Source of the DNA: JAAZNF01 sp964561025
GTDB taxonomy: Bacteria; Myxococcota; B64-G9
Reading direction: 5' to 3'
Assembly: GCA_964561025.1 (NCBI GenBank)
Contig: CAZLNM010000008.1
Span: forward strand, 1-64,000
DNA length: 64,000 bases
Position 1 is the first letter of the stretch, and each line of letters begins with the position of its first letter. The notes below the pieces were generated by a model. It had not been told where the DNA came from. It did no database searches and was given only the letters and a program-made list of their open reading frames with translations. The translations under genes were made by a program, and so were the position numbers. Positions 34,656 to 43,267 of the stretch are shown here, in pieces.

Positions 34656-36637
34656 GACGCCTCCTCCTCCACGGTCCAGCGTTCCACGGTGCCCGCCCGC
34701 TGCACTTCCTCCACGAAACGCGAAGGACGCAGCAGCGCCCGCCGGCCCCCGGGACGATCCGCCACCTGGGGCACCAGCAGGTACAGCTCTCGGGCCGCGC
34801 GGGTCACCGCCACGTAGAAGAGCCTTCGCTCCTCCTCTTCGCCACCCGGCTCTTGCATGGCGCGCGCGTGCGGGAACAGGGATTCGGAGAGGCCGATGAC
34901 GAAGACGGCCTTCCACTCCAGGCCCTTCGCCTGATGGATCGTGGAGAGCGTGAGCCGCTCCGCCGGTTGATCCGCGAGCAGGATCGTCTCCGCGGCGAAG
35001 GAGGCGAGCAGGTTGAGCTCGGAGAGAAAGCCCGACAGATCGGGGAAGCGCTGCGCGTACTCGGCCAGGTGGTCCAGGTCCTCGCCGCGCATGGTGGCGT
35101 TTTCGTACAGGGAGGGCAGCAGCTCGCGGTAGCCACCCGCCAGCACCTCGGTGATGGCCACCGACGGCGCCGGGAGATCCGGTCGTTCTCTCAGGCGCGC
35201 AAAGAGCGCGGCGGTTCGCTGCACGGCCTCGCGGGCCCGCGCGCCGACCCGCTCCAGCGGGGGGCGGGTCGCGAACTCCCCCACCGGATCCGCAAACGTG
35301 TTGAGGTGCCGGAAGAGCTCGAGCGCGCCGCCGCGGCCGATGCCCGGCTGGAGGTTGAGGATGCGTAGCCAGCTCAACTCGTCGTGGGGATTGGCGAGCA
35401 GGCGCAGGTAGGCCAGCACGTCCTTGATGTGCGCCTGCTCGAAGAAGCGCACCCCGGAGCGGACCCGGAAGGGGATCTTCCGCCGGGTGAGCTCGAGCTG
35501 CAGCTCCATGCTCTGGAAGTGGGCGCGGTACAGCACCGCCATCTGGTCCAGCGGCAGCCCCTCCCCCACGAGGTCCAGCACTCGCTGGGCCACGAAGGCC
35601 GCCTCCATGGACGAATCCCGCACCGGGACCAGGGCCGCTCGCTCCCCGGGCGGACAGCTCGCTTGCAGATCCTTCTTGACCTGGTTGCGGTTGCAGCGGA
35701 TGCAGGCGTTGGCGACTTCCAGGATCTGCGGGGTGGAGCGGTAGTTGATGGTGAGACGGAACAAGACCGCCTCGGGCCAGCGCTCGGAGAAGCTCAGGAT
35801 GTTGCCCGGCTCCGCCCCGCGGAACCCGTAGATGGACTGGGCGTCGTCCCCCACCACCATCAGGTTGCGGTGCGCCGAGGCCAGGCGATCGACGATCTCC
35901 GCCTGCAGGCGGTTGGTGTCCTGGTATTCGTCCACCAGCACGTGCTCGAAACGGCTCGCCAACTCCCGGCGGATGGTGTCGTCTTCCAGTAATTCGCGTA
36001 GGTTGTGCAGAAGATCGTCGAAGTCCATCACGTTGTTCGTTCGTTTGCGATCCCGGTACAGGCGCGCCACCTCCAGGATCTCGGGAAGCATGGGGCACAG
36101 CTCGGGGAAACGCCGCAGGATCAGTTGGTCCAGCGGGGTACGGCTGTTCACCGCCAGGCTGATGGGCGGGGACAGCGCCACGGCCCGCAGGGTGAGCGCG
36201 CGGCCCTTGCGCTCTCTCTCGGCGATGCAGGCGCCGAGCAGGTCGCGGGCGTCCTCCTCGTCCAGGATGGTGTAGCCCTCGGAGTATCCCAGCCGGGTCC
36301 CCCACTCGCGCAGCAGCCGATTGGCCAGGTGGTGGAACGTCCCGCCATGCACCTCGCGGGAGCGGGGTCCGACCAGCCCGTCCGCCCGGGACAGCATCTC
36401 CTGCGCGGCCTTGTTGGTGAAGGTGCACAGCGCGATGCGCCCGGGCGGAACCCCCAGCTCGACCAGCCGCGCCACGCGGTAGGTCAGGGTGCGGGTCTTC
36501 CCGGTACCGGCGCCGGCGATGACAAGCAGAGCTCCCGCGCCCGCCATGACGACCGCGAGCTGCTCGGGGTTGAGGTGCTCTTCGTACCTGAACGCAGAGG
36601 AGGGCGTCGGCGCGGCCGTGAGGCGGTACTTCATCAT
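34652..36637 (-). CDS. UvrD/Rep-family superfamily 1 helicase
   Basis: A 661-residue 3'-5' DNA helicase. Motifs: Walker A AGAGTGKTRTL, motif Ia CTFTNKAAQEM, motif II VDEYQDTN, motif III VGDDAQSIYGFRGA, motif IV NYRST, motif V TIHQAKGLEWKAVF and motif VI VAVTRAAREL. Length is near that of Rep/PcrA, slightly short. The ATG at 36637 overlaps the stop of the upstream lipoprotein gene (ATGA), and its own stop overlaps the next lipoprotein gene. It probably acts in repair or replication restart; the link to the lipoproteins is unexplained. Confidence 0.85.
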   Translation of the reverse strand: MMKYRLTAAPTPSSAFRYEEHLNPEQLAVVMAGAGALLVIAGAGTGKTRTLTYRVARLVELGVPPGRIALCTFTNKAAQEMLSRADGLVGPRSREVHGGTFHHLANRLLREWGTRLGYSEGYTILDEEDARDLLGACIAERERKGRALTLRAVALSPPISLAVNSRTPLDQLILRRFPELCPMLPEILEVARLYRDRKRTNNVMDFDDLLHNLRELLEDDTIRRELASRFEHVLVDEYQDTNRLQAEIVDRLASAHRNLMVVGDDAQSIYGFRGAEPGNILSFSERWPEAVLFRLTINYRSTPQILEVANACIRCNRNQVKKDLQASCPPGERAALVPVRDSSMEAAFVAQRVLDLVGEGLPLDQMAVLYRAHFQSMELQLELTRRKIPFRVRSGVRFFEQAHIKDVLAYLRLLANPHDELSWLRILNLQPGIGRGGALELFRHLNTFADPVGEFATRPPLERVGARAREAVQRTAALFARLRERPDLPAPSVAITEVLAGGYRELLPSLYENATMRGEDLDHLAEYAQRFPDLSGFLSELNLLASFAAETILLADQPAERLTLSTIHQAKGLEWKAVFVIGLSESLFPHARAMQEPGGEEEERRLFYVAVTRAARELYLLVPQVADRPGGRRALLRPSRFVEEVQRAGTVERWTVEEEAS

Positions 36638-38469
36638 GGGCTCCCGACGGCAGGAAGTCCCCGGCGCACCCGGAAGAAATAGCTCGCCAGCGCCGCTGAT
36701 GCGCGCGTCTCGAGGCGAGGGTGGCAACAGGCCGCCCAGCGCAGCGTCAGCGACGGCTCGGGGCCGGCCAGGGCCAGCCGTAGCGCTGCGAGTTGCTCTT
36801 CTTCTTGCCGCCGCTTCTGCTCGCGCGCCAGGGACGGCTCGGCTCCAGAGCGTACGTACCCGGGGTGACTCCGCTCCCATCTTTCTTCTTGCTCCGAAAG
36901 CCAAGCCTCCAGCGCAGCGAGATCGGCGCGCCCCTTCTCCAACCAGGGACCGAGATCCTCGCTGAAACTCGAGCCTCCCCGCTCGAAAGGCTCGAGGACT
37001 TCTCTCCATAGCACTCCCAGGCCAAAGAGCTGGCGCAGGCTCAACCAGGCCGCGCCGGAGCTTCCCAGACCGTCCTTCATGGACCAGTCGGCCGTGCGCT
37101 TTTCAAACCACGCTCGCGCCTGGGCGCAGAACGCGGCCGCCGCCACCGCCGCCTCCCGTCCGCGTCCCAGGGAGAGCTTGAGCAAAACCGATTGATGGGC
37201 GACCAGAGGATCGGGATCCTCGCGCCCGTCGAACAAACGCTCCAGGCATTGCTCGGCCCGCACGGTATCACCGGCCAGCGTCTCGATGGAATAGAGCCGG
37301 AAGAGGAGATCTCCCTGCCGTGCCGTATCGATGAGCTTCGCGCGTGACGAGGCAAGCCAGGCCATCTTGCGGATCGGGCCCATCTTCTCGATCACCGCCG
37401 CAAGCGAAAGGAACGCCCTGCGGCGGACCTCCAGGTACTGGTCCGAAAGCAACGCAAGCAACTCGTCCGCGGATTTTTCGTCCGGCAAGAGGGAGAGCAG
37501 TTCAGCGTATTCCCAGCGGTTTTTAGGATCGGCCTGGAGGTCGAGCCCTGAGAGGTCAACGGCCGGACTGCGCAGGACCTCGGCCGCTTCCCGTAGCGTC
37601 TTCACCGCGAGAGCGTTTTTCTCCAGCGCACCGACAAACCCCGCCACCAGCGCCTCGTCGATGCCGGATTCGTAAAGATACTTTTTGATGAGACCCAGAT
37701 CGAAGGATTCGAGGATCCACTGTAGCTTTTCTCTGCGAATGGATTCGACCAGCCTGTCCGCCTCAGTGTCTTTTGCGTGGGACAAGACAAGCCCGATGGC
37801 GATGTCATATTTTGCATATAGAACAAGCTGTTCGACCTGTTTTTCGATAATTTGCTTTCTGGCTTCGGGTGCCGCGGGATGATCGGGATAGCGCTCCAGA
37901 AGGTCGAGGATGGCTTTCGTATCCGACCGGGACATGGCCTGCTCGAACCTCTTGTCCCGGCTTTGCGCTTCGAGGACTGTTGCACAGGGAATGTTCGGGT
38001 GTTCCCGGAGGATCGCATCCAGTTCCTCGGGGGACGCCGTTTTCGCACTAGCGCAAAGGATACCGTAGAGGGATTTTGTGGCGGCTTCGGATCTTCCGGA
38101 GCGCGGATAGGCGCGCAGAAAGGCCTCCCATGCCTCCCGTGTGTTGGCCCGCTCCGCGTCTTCGAAGTCCAACCTCTCAAGGTTTTGCCTGGCCTCGACG
38201 GCGAACGTCGATTGAGGGTGGCGCTCCAGAAAAACACGATAGGCATACCGGGTGTTCAGTTTCTGCGCCTCTCGAAACTCGATGGAGGCGATGCGAGCGC
38301 GGGCCTCGGCCGCGCGAATGTCGTCCGGCGACTCCTGGATGAACCGCCACAAAAGATCGACGTCGTTCGATTTTTCTACGGCAGCCCAATCAACAGTCTT
38401 GCATGCCGAAAAAATAAAAGAGCTAAAAATACAGGTAGTTATTGCAAGAAAAAGCACTTTTTTTGACAT
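36634..38469 (-). CDS. Helical-repeat lipoprotein (TPR/HEAT-like)
   Basis: A 611-residue lipoprotein with lipobox FIFSAC at about residue 23. Regular helix pairs occur throughout (for example YRVFLERHPQSTFAVEARQN and FLRAYPRSGRSEAATKSL), in the style of YfiO/TPR and HEAT repeats. Its 5' half is notably more AT-rich than neighbouring genes. ATG 38469 is chosen for the Lys-rich signal peptide; ATG 38478 is possible. No good ribosome-binding site. It is divergent from, and only 39 bp from, the NlpC/P60 gene. Function unknown; scaffold in envelope assembly is a guess. Confidence 0.65.
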   Translation of the reverse strand: MSKKVLFLAITTCIFSSFIFSACKTVDWAAVEKSNDVDLLWRFIQESPDDIRAAEARARIASIEFREAQKLNTRYAYRVFLERHPQSTFAVEARQNLERLDFEDAERANTREAWEAFLRAYPRSGRSEAATKSLYGILCASAKTASPEELDAILREHPNIPCATVLEAQSRDKRFEQAMSRSDTKAILDLLERYPDHPAAPEARKQIIEKQVEQLVLYAKYDIAIGLVLSHAKDTEADRLVESIRREKLQWILESFDLGLIKKYLYESGIDEALVAGFVGALEKNALAVKTLREAAEVLRSPAVDLSGLDLQADPKNRWEYAELLSLLPDEKSADELLALLSDQYLEVRRRAFLSLAAVIEKMGPIRKMAWLASSRAKLIDTARQGDLLFRLYSIETLAGDTVRAEQCLERLFDGREDPDPLVAHQSVLLKLSLGRGREAAVAAAAFCAQARAWFEKRTADWSMKDGLGSSGAAWLSLRQLFGLGVLWREVLEPFERGGSSFSEDLGPWLEKGRADLAALEAWLSEQEERWERSHPGYVRSGAEPSLAREQKRRQEEEQLAALRLALAGPEPSLTLRWAACCHPRLETRASAALASYFFRVRRGLPAVGSP

Positions 38470-38508
38470 GTAATACATTGTAGCCGAATATAAGCCAGGA
38501 GGCTCCAA

Positions 38509-39366
38509 ATGAGAACTTCCCTTCTGGCTGTATTCTCCTTTGTTTTCCCGGCCGCGATCGGCGCCTGCGGAGGGAGAGTCGCCGTGACACCGTTTGGCGA
38601 GTTCCGGCACACCCTGCTCGTTCCGAGCCGCATAGACAATTTGGGTTCTGGGGGAGGCAGATTGCGTCTCGAGCCTCCGTCGGAGGTGCCGGTGGTTCGC
38701 TGCCAGGAGGACTTCCGTCACCCCGTGCTCAACAGGTGCGAGACCTGGCCCGGGAGCGGCAAGACCCCTTCCGCCGAGGTCAAGAAGGTCGCCATCGTCG
38801 AGAAGAGGATGCCGGATCCGGAGCGCGGCCGGGCGCTCGTCGTCGAGCGGGCGCGTGCCATGCTCTCGGGCCGGGGCGAGCCATACCGGGTCGGTGACAA
38901 GGTCGTCAGGAAGGACTGCTCCGGGCTGGTCATGGCCGCCTATTCGGCCTCCGGCTTCCCGCTGGAGGCCTATCTTTCCGCCGACACGCAGAAGGGAGAG
39001 AGCCTGGTCGCCCGGCTCTACCGGGGGCTCGCGGAACGTGGCAGGATTCATGAGCACAAGGTGCCCGAGGTCGGGGATCTCGTGTTCTTCGACAACACTT
39101 TCGATCGCAACCGCGACGGGCGCGCCAACGATCCCCTCACCCACGTCGGCATCGTGGAGTCCGTCAAGGCCGACGGCACGGTCATCGTCATCCACCACGC
39201 GCGCGGCGGGGCGCTGCGCACGCGGCTCAACCTGTTCCACCCAAAGATGCGAAGAGATCCCAAGACCGGGCAAGCCCTCAACCACTACCTGCGCTTCGCG
39301 GACGGGTCGAAGAAAAAGCGCCTGGCCGGCGAGCTGTTTGCCGGATTTGCCACGGTGATTCACTGA
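38509..39366 (+). CDS. NlpC/P60-type cell-wall hydrolase
   Basis: A 285-residue exported protein. A signal segment ends around AIGAC (Cys20), possibly a lipobox. The C-terminal domain has the NlpC/P60 triad: C137 in KDCSGLVMAAY, H212 in THVGIVE and a third His in VIVIHHARGG, with GDLVFFDNTFDRNRDGRAND between. Such enzymes cleave peptidoglycan peptides. GGAGG sits about 7 nt before ATG 38509. It is divergent from the helical-repeat lipoprotein gene. Confidence 0.8.
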   Translation: MRTSLLAVFSFVFPAAIGACGGRVAVTPFGEFRHTLLVPSRIDNLGSGGGRLRLEPPSEVPVVRCQEDFRHPVLNRCETWPGSGKTPSAEVKKVAIVEKRMPDPERGRALVVERARAMLSGRGEPYRVGDKVVRKDCSGLVMAAYSASGFPLEAYLSADTQKGESLVARLYRGLAERGRIHEHKVPEVGDLVFFDNTFDRNRDGRANDPLTHVGIVESVKADGTVIVIHHARGGALRTRLNLFHPKMRRDPKTGQALNHYLRFADGSKKKRLAGELFAGFATVIH

Positions 39367-39409
39367 AGCGACCTTGGTCGAACGCCCGTCGAGAAAAAAC
39401 GCTGCTACA

Positions 39410-39901
39410 TCAAGGAAGTGCGAGATCTTCGATGGTGGCCTTCAGGCCCTCGGTGTCGATGAACGCCACGGTGCGCCTTTTGTACAACCATCCGCCGAGC
39501 TCGCCCGGGTTCACGTATAGCACCTTGCCAACGGTCTCGACCGACGGCTGATGGGTGTGGGCGTGAATGGCGATCTGCGTCCCCTCCCCCTCCATGCGCC
39601 GGCGGTCCTCATCGGTCAGCTCGTGGACGACGGTGACCTTCTTGCCGTCGAGGTTGAGATCGAACGGCGGCGGCTGGATGCAGCCCTTCGAGCGCCGGAT
39701 CAGCCCCTTGTGCTCGCCGTCGTTGTTGCCGAAGACCCCGATCCACGGGCACTTGAGGGCTTCCAGGGGCGAGAGCGAGAACGGGGCCACGAAGTCGCCG
39801 GCGTGGATCACGAATCCCACCCCGCGTTGCGAAAAGAGCTTGACCGCCGCCTCCAGTGCGGTGAGGTGGTCGTGGGAGTCCGCCATCACACCGATCAGCA
39901 T
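39410..39901 (-). CDS. YfcE-type metallophosphoesterase
   Basis: A 163-residue single-domain calcineurin-like enzyme with D8-x-H10 (MADSHDH), HAGDFVAPF, FGNNDGE, HELTDED and HAHTHQPSV, the full set of metal ligands. Comparable YfcE/MJ0936 enzymes hydrolyse phosphodiesters with Mn. It is related to, but shorter than, the N-terminal domain of the fusion at 24660. ATG 39901 follows GGGAGG. No obvious operon partners. Confidence 0.85.
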   Translation of the reverse strand: MLIGVMADSHDHLTALEAAVKLFSQRGVGFVIHAGDFVAPFSLSPLEALKCPWIGVFGNNDGEHKGLIRRSKGCIQPPPFDLNLDGKKVTVVHELTDEDRRRMEGEGTQIAIHAHTHQPSVETVGKVLYVNPGELGGWLYKRRTVAFIDTEGLKATIEDLALP

Positions 39902-39999
39902 TCGCTCTCTCCTCCCGTGTCACGGCTCGCGAGCCGACCGGCCCGTTTTCTACCATCGGGAACACCGACTGTCAATCGAGGCGGCTTGCGTTTCCGGAT

Positions 40000-40209
40000 T
40001 CAAGATCGCTTGCTACCGTGCAGCCTCACGAAACAAGAGATGGAGCGGTCATAGCTGCGCTCGACTTCCGGCGGGAAGAAACAGGCCGGGAGCTCCCCGG
40101 CCCGCCGGTGGTAGGCGATGCACTCGCAACAGACGCCCTTGCGAGAGCAGGGCTCATAGGTGCAGTTGCAGTCTTTCCGGTTCTTTTCCTTGTCGCAGCT
40201 CTTCGCCAT
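40000..40209 (-). CDS. Small Cys-rich protein, DUF6485-like
   Basis: A 69-residue protein with nine Cys (5, 14, 16, 21, 27, 28, 30, 43, 59) in the pattern CNCTYEPCSRKGVCCECIAYHRRAGELPAC. It resembles the small DUF6485 family and may bind zinc or iron-sulfur. ATG 40209 with GGAGGG upstream is one base beyond the RND exporter stop (40211), so it is probably the last gene of that transcript. Confidence 0.65.
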   Translation of the reverse strand: MAKSCDKEKNRKDCNCTYEPCSRKGVCCECIAYHRRAGELPACFFPPEVERSYDRSISCFVRLHGSKRS

Positions 40210-40210
40210 G

Positions 40211-43141
40211 TCACCCTCCAGCCGCGGCGCCCGGATCCTGTGCCGGGGCGGCGCCGGAACACATCTTGGCCACAAAGGCCGGCCGCGCCACCGCCACCAC
40301 CGCGGGGAGTACGATGATGGCCGAGAGCGAGCTGGTGGCCATGGCCAGGGCCATCAGCGAGCCGAAGTAGTGCAGCGGGATGAGCTGGGCGAACAGGAAC
40401 ACCAGCATGCCGAGCAGCACCGCCAGCGCGTTGATCAGGATGGCGCGGCCGACGGAGTGCACGCTCTGGAGAATGGCCGCCTGGGCGCCGATGCCGGGCC
40501 GCGCGGCCAGCAGCCTGAGCCGCGAGAGCAGGTGGATGGGATAGTCGATGCCTACCCCGACCACCACCGAGGCGATGAGCACAGTGGCGGGCTCCAGCTT
40601 GATGTCGAGCGCCCCCATCACGGCGAAAATAACCGCCAGGGTGAAGCCGACCGGGATGAGCCCGACCAGCGCTGCGACCAGCGAGCGGAACTGCAGCGCG
40701 ATGAACACGAAGGCCACCAGGATGGCCAGGCCCAGGCTGGAGAGTTGGCTGCGCACGATGCCGTCGTCCACCTCCACCGTCACCTCGTGGAACCCGGTCT
40801 GGGCGAGCTTCGCCTCCACCGGCGCTAAAGCTCCAGCGCGGCGGGCGGGCGCCTCGTCTTCCGGGAGCCAGGCCGTCTCGCTCTCGAGCTCCCACAGGTC
40901 CCCCTCGATGTCGGTGCGCAGCAAGGAGTTTTCGGACGCCGGCGGCGTGAGCCGATCCATGACGGCGCCGCGGAGCGCCGCCACCCGTCGCGCGCCCCGT
41001 TCCTCGCGGGCAAGAACCAGCAGAGAGCGCGCGAGCGCCCGCAGGTCCCGCATCGCCTCCTCCGCTTCCGCTTGCGAATCGAAGATGCGCGCTCCCAGCA
41101 CCGCGGCCAGCGTCTCCTCGTTCGCAGCGCCCTGAAGAGCCCGCGCCGCCTCGCTCGCGGCGGCGGCCTGACGCTCGGGAGCGATCTCCAGCTCCGCCTC
41201 CGGCGAGGCCAGGTACTCGCTCACGCGCTTTCGCAGAGCCTCGGGGTCGAGCCGGACACCGCGGTCGGCCGCATCCAGCCAGCGCAGCACCTCTTCCGGG
41301 TCCAACTCCCGGGCGGTTCGCGCCTTGACGTCGAGGGCGATGGCCCAGGCCACCCAGCGGCGGGTAGTGTCACCGGCCTTCGCGGCCGTCTCGGCGTCGG
41401 TTTCGGAAAGGCGCACGGGAACGAAGCGCCTTGGGAAACCGCCCAGGAAGCGGTCGAGCTCGGCCACCAGCCGGCGCAACCGCCCGGTATCGCCGGTGCG
41501 GCACCGCCCCTGGACCAGAAGCTCGCGCCGCTCGCCGTCCACGAGCTGATCCAGGATGTCCTTGCCCTCGAGGTTGAGCCACAGGTTGGCGATGCCCTCG
41601 CGCGAGTCCGGCAAGGAGCGCCGGCCGGAGAGAACCTGGTTCATCTCGGCCAGCAGGTCGGCGATGGAGCGCACGTCCTGGATGTCCCCCTGGGCGCGCA
41701 GGAACTTCCCGGCCAGCAAGGCGTGGCGCAGCACCAGCGGATCCTTGGCGTCCCCGGCGATGGTGACCCACACCGGGGTGTTGCCGCCCAGTTTCTCGCG
41801 CATGAGCCGGTCGGCGGTGCGCACGTCGCTGTCGTGCGGGAAGTACTCGATCATGTCGAAGCGGCTCTCGAGCCGCAGGATGAAGGGCACGGTGGCGGCC
41901 GCGAGCAGCAAGGCCGCGATCACCGCCACCATGGGCCGGCGCAGCACCGCGGCCACGATGCGGTCGAAGGCGCGCGTGAGAAACAGTCCCGCGCGGCCGG
42001 CGCCTTCGCTCTCGGCGCGGCGCGGCCGGGGCGGCGCCAGGAACGACAGGATGGCCGGGAGCAGCGTGAGCGCGAGCGCCATGGCCGTAAAAATGCCGAA
42101 GGCCGCGATCCAACCCGTCTGGCGGATGAACGAGAGGTTGGTGGTGAGAAACGATAAAAAACCCGCCACCGTGGTCACCCCCGCGCCCAGGATCGGCACG
42201 AAGACCTCGGAGAGCGCCTTGGTGAGCCCCGCCCGGGTCGGGTCGGCGGCGGCGGACTCGTTCACCCGGTGCAGCAGGTGGATCGAGTAGGCCGTGCCGA
42301 GCGCCATCATCAGGACCGGGACCGCGTTCGAGAGCATGGTGATGGGCCAGTCGAGCGCGGCCATGAGCCCCATGGCCCAGGTGGAGCTGAGCATGACGTT
42401 GAGCAGCGGCAGGAGCACCCCGCGCAGGGAGCGGAAGCTCACAAACAGGACCAGGATGACCAGCAGCGCCACGATGGGCACCAGGCGGGCCATGTCGGAC
42501 AAAATGATGTGCGACATGGTCTTGGTCCAGTTGGGAAAGCCCGAGAAATACAGCGTGCGGGACTGGATCTCGGCCCGCGCCACCCGCTCGATCTCGCTCG
42601 CCACCACCACCCGGTCGGCCTGCTCCAGGATGGTGCAGGCCACCGAGGCGTAGCGGCCGTCGGCGCTCACCACCGTCCCGGTCAAGGTCTCCTTGCCGAG
42701 GACGTAGCGGCGCAGGCGCGAAAGCTCCTCCGGATCGCTGGGGATCTTTCCGGGCGCGATGAGCTTTCCCACCAGCACGGCCTTCTCGCCGTCGACCTGG
42801 CTCTCCTGCACGTCGTCGACGTTGGCCAGCGAGATGACCCACTTCACCCCGGAGATCTTCTGTAAGGCCCGGGTGAGCCGGTCGAGGTCGGTCAGGGCCT
42901 CCTGGGTGAAGGCGTCGCCGAAGTCCACCACCACCAGCGCCACGGTCACGCCGCCGAACTTCTCCCCGGCGTGGGTGAAGCGCTGGATCACCGGGTCGTC
43001 GGCCGGCAGGTACTTGCTGACGTCGCTCTCCACCCGCGCCTTGGTGACGAGCGCCAGGACGGCCAGCCCGGTGAGCACGATAGAGAGCGCGATGATGACG
43101 ACGCGCACGCGCAGTACCCAGCGGGCAAAACGTTCGAGCAT
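40211..43141 (-). CDS. MMPL/RND-type exporter with large periplasmic insert
   Basis: A 976-residue two-half RND protein. Helix 1 is about residues 14-36. The first periplasmic loop begins VESDVSKYLPADDPVIQRF; helices 2-6 lie around 220-375 with GTAYSIHLLHR. The second half repeats this, ending with ASVVVGVGIDYPIHLLSRLRLL. The second periplasmic loop is long, with about 150 extra Ala/Glu/Arg-rich residues (about 590-760), probably coiled. It likely moves a lipid or other envelope molecule. A DUF1302-like barrel and LolA-like protein follow on the same strand side, a recurrent triad. ATG 43141 with AGGAG. Confidence 0.85.
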   Translation of the reverse strand: MLERFARWVLRVRVVIIALSIVLTGLAVLALVTKARVESDVSKYLPADDPVIQRFTHAGEKFGGVTVALVVVDFGDAFTQEALTDLDRLTRALQKISGVKWVISLANVDDVQESQVDGEKAVLVGKLIAPGKIPSDPEELSRLRRYVLGKETLTGTVVSADGRYASVACTILEQADRVVVASEIERVARAEIQSRTLYFSGFPNWTKTMSHIILSDMARLVPIVALLVILVLFVSFRSLRGVLLPLLNVMLSSTWAMGLMAALDWPITMLSNAVPVLMMALGTAYSIHLLHRVNESAAADPTRAGLTKALSEVFVPILGAGVTTVAGFLSFLTTNLSFIRQTGWIAAFGIFTAMALALTLLPAILSFLAPPRPRRAESEGAGRAGLFLTRAFDRIVAAVLRRPMVAVIAALLLAAATVPFILRLESRFDMIEYFPHDSDVRTADRLMREKLGGNTPVWVTIAGDAKDPLVLRHALLAGKFLRAQGDIQDVRSIADLLAEMNQVLSGRRSLPDSREGIANLWLNLEGKDILDQLVDGERRELLVQGRCRTGDTGRLRRLVAELDRFLGGFPRRFVPVRLSETDAETAAKAGDTTRRWVAWAIALDVKARTARELDPEEVLRWLDAADRGVRLDPEALRKRVSEYLASPEAELEIAPERQAAAASEAARALQGAANEETLAAVLGARIFDSQAEAEEAMRDLRALARSLLVLAREERGARRVAALRGAVMDRLTPPASENSLLRTDIEGDLWELESETAWLPEDEAPARRAGALAPVEAKLAQTGFHEVTVEVDDGIVRSQLSSLGLAILVAFVFIALQFRSLVAALVGLIPVGFTLAVIFAVMGALDIKLEPATVLIASVVVGVGIDYPIHLLSRLRLLAARPGIGAQAAILQSVHSVGRAILINALAVLLGMLVFLFAQLIPLHYFGSLMALAMATSSLSAIIVLPAVVAVARPAFVAKMCSGAAPAQDPGAAAGG

Positions 43142-43267
43142 GCTGTCTCCTAGCACGGCTCCGCCGCAACCCAGGCGCGCGCCCGCCCGCGCTGGCTTTG
43201 TGGGCCCCGCGGTCGGTCGCGCTCGAAAAAATGTGTGTCCATATTGTGCATCGTACGCACAGAGAAT

